From: Clostridia bacterium
GTDB taxonomy: Bacteria > Bacillota_A > Clostridia > Peptostreptococcales > JAAYPU01
DNA length: 17,588 nt
Assembly (NCBI GenBank): GCA_022360735.1
Contig: JAKSCF010000440.1
Location: 1 to 17,588, forward strand
Reading direction: 5' to 3'
In this document: piece by piece, positions 13,886 through 17,588 of the stretch
Layout: every line of letters starts with the position of its first letter
Position numbering within the stretch: the stretch's first letter is position 1
The notes under the pieces: generated by a model
What the model was told of the DNA's origin: nothing
Database searches by the model: none
The model's input: only the letters and a program-made list of their open reading frames with translations
Program-made: the position numbers and the translations under genes

Positions 13886-13958
13886 TATAAGCTAAAATAA
13901 AGTATGGTTTATTTCAAATATCATATTTCTTCTAAAGAAAAAGCTAAGGAGATTGACT

Positions 13959-14333
13959 ATGCGGATTGTCCCGTTAGGTATTGTTGTGCACAACAACGAA
14001 GTTTTATTGGTTCATCGTCGGTTTCCCCCAATTGTTTGGGGACCTCCAGGAGGGTTTACTGAAGAAGACGAAACATTAGGTGAAACAGTAATACGAGAAA
14101 TATATGAAGAAAGCGGCATTGTATGTGAAGTCGTTGATGAAATATATCAATTTGAAGCATACAATACCCATGTTGTTGTTTTTGCATGTAAATATATTTC
14201 GGGAAATTTACGATGTAGTTATGAAAGCAAGGATTTGGGATGGTATCCATTAAGCGAATTACCCGAACCCCTTTCACCGGAAAAAACCATATTTGAAAAA
14301 GCATTAAATATCGTTAATAACAATCAAAACTAA
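13959..14333 (+). CDS. Nudix hydrolase (124 aa)
   Basis: A perfect Nudix box (Gx5Ex7REUxEExGU) is read from GFTEEDE through REIYEESGI, about residues 32-54; in this family it binds Mg2+ and hydrolyses nucleoside-diphosphate-linked substrates. The N-terminal MRIVPLGIVVHNNEVLLVHRR is also typical. The ATG at 13959 is chosen because AAGGAG (13946-13951) lies 7 nt before it; an in-frame TTG at 13953 is too close to that site. The substrate cannot be predicted: nucleotide pool cleaning or ADP-ribose-type compounds are both possible. It may be co-transcribed with fba and ends before a bidirectional terminator. Confidence 0.92.
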   Translation: MRIVPLGIVVHNNEVLLVHRRFPPIVWGPPGGFTEEDETLGETVIREIYEESGIVCEVVDEIYQFEAYNTHVVVFACKYISGNLRCSYESKDLGWYPLSELPEPLSPEKTIFEKALNIVNNNQN

Positions 14334-14336
14334 AAT

Positions 14337-14359
14337 ATCCACCAGCCATGCTGGTGGAT
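14337..14359. terminator. Bidirectional terminator between convergent genes
   Basis: ATCCACCAGC (14337-14346), loop CAT and GCTGGTGGAT (14350-14359) form a perfect 10-bp stem. On the plus strand TATTTTG follows, and on the minus strand ATTTTAGTTTT. It serves the Nudix gene and the phosphodiester glycosidase gene. Confidence 0.85.
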
Positions 14360-14382
14360 TATTTTGTAACCTGTCCCCTTTT

Positions 14383-15432
14383 CTACGGCTTAATGATAAT
14401 ATTGTTGACAACAGGTCTTTGTTTCCCATCTGACGGCTTATTCAGTAATGCTCCGTCAAAATACATAGCACTTGACCCACCGCCGTCCAGATTGTATCCT
14501 TCTTTTACTCCCAGTTCCAACAGTTTGTCTTGCAGTCTCTCCAAAGACACACCTACACTCCAGTCATTTTGCCTTCCGTCTACTACTATAAATATCAAGT
14601 CATCATTTGCATATTGTCCAATAATCGTTCTAGGCTGCTTAGTCTCAGCCCATTTTTCAGGTATGTCCACTTTTTTGCCATCTTGCAGCAAAACAGGAAT
14701 GAAGCTAACCCCTTGATAAGGGTCTAAATCCATCAGTTCATCTTCTGTTTGCGGCACATTTCCTATAACTTCTCCATCTTTATTAATTCCTGCAAAAAAT
14801 AAATCTCCCGGATATCCATTAAACGGTTCAACCAATTCTCCGTCTATCACAGTATTTCCTATTAGCTGAGCAAATTTTTTTCCATCTTTGGTTTCATAGT
14901 AAAATCCCCCACCGTTGATAGCAAGAATTGCTCCTTTCCTTTCAGCAACTTCCGATGTGGTTTCTACTTCACCTAAAGTATCTTTACCTAAAACAACTTC
15001 AAAACAATCCGGATCGAATAATTTTATTTTTGCAATATAGCCTCTATACCCCAGCTCATCTAATTTAAATATTTTGATTTCAGTATTTTTATTTTTATAT
15101 GTTTCCACAGCCGGTCCAAGCATATTTAATATTTTTTGTTCATAGATATCCTCAGAAAGTTCTTTATATTCACTGCTCTGCTCCGTTAACTCTTCCAATG
15201 TTTCACTTTGCCTTAAAAAAGTTTCAAACTGCGATGCAATCAAAAATCCAAAGTTACTAATATCATTCCCTAATGAATGTGTTTCTTCCTTTAAGTAATC
15301 CATATTTTCCTTTACTTCATTCGTGTCCATTATAAGTAATTCCGCTGCTTGTGAAAATTGAGAACATACTAAAAATATCGCTAAGAATGGTCCAACTAAA
15401 AAAAATATAAAAATATTTATTTTTTTAAACAT
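14383..15432 (-). CDS. Phosphodiester glycosidase (NAGPA-like) family exported protein
   Basis: The protein is 349 aa. Residues about 5-30 are a hydrophobic export signal or anchor (INIFIFFLVGPFLAIFLV, then a possible cleavage after FSQAA). Residues about 35-125 are helical and charged, perhaps a coiled coil. The NAGPA/DUF2233-type catalytic domain fills the rest: GAILAINGGGFYYE, GNTVIDGELV, QPRTIIGQ, FIVVDGRQ and the signature YNLDGGGSSAMYFDG. The animal homologue uncovers the mannose-6-phosphate tag; bacterial homologues act outside the cell on phosphodiester-linked sugars of wall or exopolysaccharide. ATG (15432-15430) overlaps the upstream stop (TAATG), so it is coupled to the coiled-coil protein. 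The substrate is unknown. Confidence 0.88.
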   Translation of the reverse strand: MFKKINIFIFFLVGPFLAIFLVCSQFSQAAELLIMDTNEVKENMDYLKEETHSLGNDISNFGFLIASQFETFLRQSETLEELTEQSSEYKELSEDIYEQKILNMLGPAVETYKNKNTEIKIFKLDELGYRGYIAKIKLFDPDCFEVVLGKDTLGEVETTSEVAERKGAILAINGGGFYYETKDGKKFAQLIGNTVIDGELVEPFNGYPGDLFFAGINKDGEVIGNVPQTEDELMDLDPYQGVSFIPVLLQDGKKVDIPEKWAETKQPRTIIGQYANDDLIFIVVDGRQNDWSVGVSLERLQDKLLELGVKEGYNLDGGGSSAMYFDGALLNKPSDGKQRPVVNNIIIKP

Positions 15433-15824
15433 TATGGTGCCTCCTGAAGAATTTCAAGACTATCTTCCAATTCTCTCAGCCTTTTATCTAATGCAGACAA
15501 TTGCTCATCAATGCTCTCTTGCAAATCTCCTGTGCTGGATAATGAACTATCGGTATCTTCAATGCTTTCTCTTAGTGCAGATATTTCTCCACTCAGTTGA
15601 ATGATTTGATCATTAATATCAGTCAAATTAACTGCATTTTGCTGCTGAACATTTTTAATACTTGTATCAATATATTCTTTAGCCGTTATAAAGCCATAGT
15701 AAACAACTCCTGACCATATTGCTAGAGAAAGTAAAATCATTATAATTTTTAATACAATATTACCTTTTTTCTTCTTAGCCCGCGATTTTCTTATTGGTCT
15801 CTCCTCAGTTAATACATCATTCAT
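15432..15824 (-). CDS. Single-pass membrane protein with extracellular coiled coil (130 aa)
   Basis: ATG at 15824 follows GGAGG. The first 22 residues are strongly basic (IRKSRAKKKKG), then one membrane helix at about 23-46 (IVLKIIMILLSLAIWSGVVY). The rest is a low-aromatic, heptad-like segment (NVQQQNAVNLTDINDQIIQL through DKRLRELEDSLEILQ), predicted coiled coil. By the positive-inside rule the coiled coil lies outside. It is not an enzyme; with its coupled partner it probably forms an envelope complex that anchors or orients the glycosidase, which itself has a helical segment at a similar position. The family is not recognised. Confidence 0.82.
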   Translation of the reverse strand: MNDVLTEERPIRKSRAKKKKGNIVLKIIMILLSLAIWSGVVYYGFITAKEYIDTSIKNVQQQNAVNLTDINDQIIQLSGEISALRESIEDTDSSLSSTGDLQESIDEQLSALDKRLRELEDSLEILQEAP

Positions 15825-15862
15825 AAGTCATATTCCTCCATGTTAAAAAATATTGTCAATTT

Positions 15863-15891
15863 ATGTTACATCATAATAACTGAATTATCAA
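15863..15891 (-). promoter_or_regulatory. Candidate promoter of the coiled-coil/glycosidase unit
   Basis: On the minus strand TTGATA (15891-15886), 17 bases, then TAACAT (15868-15863). The start would be about 30 nt before the ATG at 15824. The -10 is imperfect. Confidence 0.45.
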
Positions 15892-16147
15892 TGTTTTACT
15901 GATTTTGTAATTAAAAAATAATATTAACTCAGTTTTTTTCTATCTTGTGTATCGAAAACCGCTTCTATTTTCTCAACAATGAGATTGCTTTGATTTCGGT
16001 TATGGGTTTCCTTTTTTTGCTATGACCCTCCATGGCCTTTGTTTTACAGGATTTCATTTGGTTTTTAACTTTGTTTGTTACTTAACTAACATTTAGGCAT
16101 GGTTTTTGCACAAATAACTTTCAGAAATTTTTTAGAATTCTTTTTTG

Positions 16148-16161
16148 TGAAAGCGTTTACA
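16148..16161 (+). promoter_or_regulatory. CcpA-type cre operator, upstream copy
   Basis: TGAAAGCGTTTACA matches the catabolite-responsive-element consensus TGWAANCGNTNWCA at every position. It lies just upstream of the -10 box TATAAT (16182-16187) and covers the -35 region, where CcpA with HPr-Ser-P would block RNA polymerase. Confidence 0.82.
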
Positions 16162-16181
16162 TTTCTTTATAAATGACTTAT

Positions 16182-16187
16182 TATAAT
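16182..16187 (+). promoter_or_regulatory. Promoter -10 box of the NuoE/NuoF-like operon
   Basis: TATAAT is a perfect -10. The best -35 candidate, TTTACA (16156-16161), is 20 bases away, longer than usual, so the promoter may need an activator or be weak. The start would be near 16194. Confidence 0.55.
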
Positions 16188-16223
16188 CATGTAAGTTTTG
16201 TGAATAGATAGATAAAATCACAT

Positions 16224-16237
16224 TGTAATCGCTTACA
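16224..16237 (+). promoter_or_regulatory. CcpA-type cre operator, downstream copy
   Basis: TGTAATCGCTTACA matches the cre consensus throughout. It lies at about +31 to +44 of the predicted transcript, where bound CcpA would act as a roadblock. Its centre is 76 bp from that of the upstream copy, about seven helical turns, so the two may be bridged. Confidence 0.82.
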
Positions 16238-16278
16238 TTAAGCAAAAATGAAATGCAATCTTGAAAGGAGAGAAAAAA

Positions 16279-16779
16279 ATGGGTAGTGTTACAACACCAA
16301 ATTATGAAGTGCTCAATGACAATTTGACTTCAAAAATTGACAAAATTTTATCCGAAAACGACAATGACTCTACTAAGCTGGTAGGTATTCTGTTAGACGT
16401 TCAGGATATCGTGCCTAAAAAATTCATCCCTATGGATGTAGCTGCATACGTTGCTGAAAAATTGAATGTTCCGCTTACAGGTGTATATGATGTTATATCT
16501 TTTTATGCATCATTATCCGAAAAGCCAAGAGCCGAACATGTTATCAATCTTTGTAAAAGCGTGGTATGTAGAGTAAACAATTATATGGACCTCGAAAAGT
16601 CACTAGAAAACGTACTAGGAATTAAGGTTGGGGAAGCAACAGCAGACGGCAGGTTCGCCCTTCAATATTCTGCATGCTTTGGCGCTTGCGATGTTGCCCC
16701 GGCTATTAAAATAGATACGCAAGTATATGGTAGACTTACTGAAGAAAAATTAAAAGAAGTTATAGAAAGTTACAGATAA
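16279..16779 (+). CDS. NuoE-like [2Fe-2S] subunit (thioredoxin-like ferredoxin fold)
   Basis: The protein is 166 aa. ATG 16279 is the start: AAAGGAG (16264-16270) precedes it, while an in-frame TTG at 16261 lies before that site and is rejected. The N-terminal helical region (LVGILLDVQDIVPKKFIPMDVAAYVAEKL) and GVYDVISFYASL are typical of NuoE/HndA/HydC. The four [2Fe-2S] ligands are Cys92 and Cys97 (CKSVVC) and Cys133 and Cys137 (CFGAC), with the usual 4/3 spacing. The subunit carries electrons from the NuoF-like flavoprotein to a catalytic subunit such as a [FeFe] hydrogenase or formate dehydrogenase; the rest of the complex would lie beyond the window. It is the first gene of the operon and is under the two cre sites. 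Confidence 0.92.
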   Translation: MGSVTTPNYEVLNDNLTSKIDKILSENDNDSTKLVGILLDVQDIVPKKFIPMDVAAYVAEKLNVPLTGVYDVISFYASLSEKPRAEHVINLCKSVVCRVNNYMDLEKSLENVLGIKVGEATADGRFALQYSACFGACDVAPAIKIDTQVYGRLTEEKLKEVIESYR

Positions 16780-16791
16780 GGAGGTCCGAAA

Positions 16792-17588
16792 ATGTCAAAA
16801 ACAGTTAGTTTGATTACAGAAAATTATGATAAATATAATCCTGCATCAATAGACGAATATATTAATATCGGCGGTTTCACAGGGCTTAAGAACGCTCTGA
16901 ATATGACTGCTGAAGAAATCATAGAAATTGCTACGGCTTCTAAAGTATTAGGAAGAGGTGGAGCTGCTTATCCGCTAGGTAGAAAGTGGTTACAAGCTAA
17001 GTCTGTACCCGGAGATAACAAGGTTGTTATTTGTAATGCAGATGAAGGTGAACCTTGTACTTTTAAAGACAGAAGCATGCTGGAAAAAGACCCTTTCCGC
17101 CTTATTGAAGGTATGGCTATTGCCGGTTATACTGTAGACGCTCAAAATGGTTATTTATATATCAGAGAAGAATATAGACATCTTCAACCACAAGTTAAAG
17201 AAGCGATCAAACAAGCCAAAGAAAAAGGTTATTTAGGAAATAACATTTTAGGCACTGATTTCAGCTATGATATCCATGTTTATTCCGGAGCCGGTGCATA
17301 TGTTTGTGGAGAAGGCTCAGCACTAATTGAATCCATCGAAGGTAAAAGCGGCCGTCCAAGAATCAAGCCTCCATTCATTAAGCAATGCGGTTTAAATCTT
17401 CTTCCGACTTGTGTCAACAACGTTGAAACATTAGCAATCGGTACGGCATTACTTACTCACGGTGTTGAAAGATACCTAAGCTATGGTACTAACGAATGTC
17501 CGGGAACCAAGATTATCAGCGTTGCCGGTAATGTTAATAATCCCGGAGTTTATGAAATACCTTTTGGTATTACTGTAAAAGAAATTAT
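16792..17588 (+). CDS. NuoF-like NADH-binding flavoprotein subunit, 5' part
   Basis: The gene runs off the right edge; 265 codons are visible. ATG 16792 follows TAAGGAGGT, which overlaps the NuoE-like stop codon. The NADH-binding glycine loop is GRGGAAYPLGRKW (54-66), where the canonical NuoF form is GRGGAGFPTGLKW. The FMN region has NADEGEPCTFKDR (82-94), and YSGAGAYVCGEGSALIESIEGK follows at about 164-185, then GRPRIKPPF and CPGTK. There is no N-terminal thioredoxin-like domain of the kind found in HydB/HndC, so it is a short form. It accepts or donates hydride at NADH and relays electrons through FMN. Whether the complex is a bifurcating hydrogenase, a formate dehydrogenase or another NADH:ferredoxin enzyme depends on the genes downstream. 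Confidence 0.92.
   Translation, partial: MSKTVSLITENYDKYNPASIDEYINIGGFTGLKNALNMTAEEIIEIATASKVLGRGGAAYPLGRKWLQAKSVPGDNKVVICNADEGEPCTFKDRSMLEKDPFRLIEGMAIAGYTVDAQNGYLYIREEYRHLQPQVKEAIKQAKEKGYLGNNILGTDFSYDIHVYSGAGAYVCGEGSALIESIEGKSGRPRIKPPFIKQCGLNLLPTCVNNVETLAIGTALLTHGVERYLSYGTNECPGTKIISVAGNVNNPGVYEIPFGITVKEI

Larger units (their letters stand above)
15825..16278. other. Intergenic region between the envelope unit and the NuoE-like gene
   Basis: These 454 bases hold a minus-strand promoter for the envelope unit (15863-15891), a T-rich tract with a 38-codon open stretch (15965-16078, minus strand, not called as a gene), and the NuoE-operon promoter with two cre sites (16148-16237). Confidence 0.65.

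Noticed and set aside
13953..13958. TTG start for the Nudix protein
   Set aside because: Only one base separates it from AAGGAG; the ATG at 13959 has normal spacing.
14348..14716. 122-codon open frame on the plus strand
   Set aside because: Antisense to the phosphodiester glycosidase gene and starting inside the bidirectional terminator.
16261..16278. TTG start for the NuoE-like protein
   Set aside because: The TTG lies before the AAAGGAG ribosome binding site; ATG 16279 is correctly spaced.
1..17588. CRISPR arrays, insertion sequences, tRNA or rRNA genes
   Set aside because: No regularly spaced repeats, transposase-like frames with terminal repeats, or tRNA/rRNA signatures were seen on either strand.

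Overview
The window reads as chromosomal DNA from a low-GC, strictly anaerobic Firmicute (Clostridia or Tissierellia-like). Support comes from the strong AT bias, AGGAGG-type ribosome binding sites, consensus sigma-A promoters, two CcpA-type cre operators, a pyruvate:ferredoxin oxidoreductase and the start of a NuoE/NuoF-type NADH module. The species cannot be named from the sequence alone. No rRNA, tRNA, CRISPR array or insertion sequence was seen.

Layout. (1) 1-97 is the first 32 codons of a pyruvate:ferredoxin oxidoreductase gene on the minus strand. It lies behind an excellent promoter and a leader of about 280 nt that can close into a 17-bp stem. (2) 758-8032, minus strand, is one long nine-gene operon: a TRAP transporter (dctP, dctQ, dctM), a lactate-racemase (LarA)-like protein, then five proteins I cannot assign. 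One of these five has a molybdopterin-binding (MoCF)-like fold signature. A consensus promoter lies about 330 nt upstream of dctP, and a perfect 9-bp inverted repeat separates dctP from dctQ. (3) 8705-9472, minus strand, is an IclR-family regulator with its own terminator. It is the obvious candidate regulator of the TRAP operon. (4) 9857-11227, minus strand, is a citrate synthase with a promoter, a perfect 12-bp inverted repeat in its leader and a terminator. (5) 11415-12503 holds two small divergent genes of unknown function with a 13-bp inverted repeat between them. (6) 12956-14333, plus strand, is a class II fructose-bisphosphate aldolase with a compact structured element at the 5' end of its transcript, followed by a Nudix hydrolase. 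(7) 14383-15824, minus strand, is a two-gene envelope unit: a coiled-coil membrane protein and a phosphodiester glycosidase, sharing a bidirectional terminator with the Nudix gene. (8) 16279-17588, plus strand, is a NuoE-like and a partial NuoF-like gene behind a promoter flanked by two near-perfect cre sites.

How the genes fit together. The TRAP operon looks like a dedicated uptake and catabolic route for an organic acid. The binding protein keeps the Arg typical of carboxylate capture, and the LarA-like protein keeps the His/Lys set that holds and uses the nickel-pincer cofactor in LarA. The substrate and the roles of the five downstream proteins are unknown, which makes this operon the best candidate for an undescribed system here. 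The remaining genes are central carbon metabolism (PFOR, citrate synthase, aldolase), electron transfer (NuoE/F) and cell envelope.
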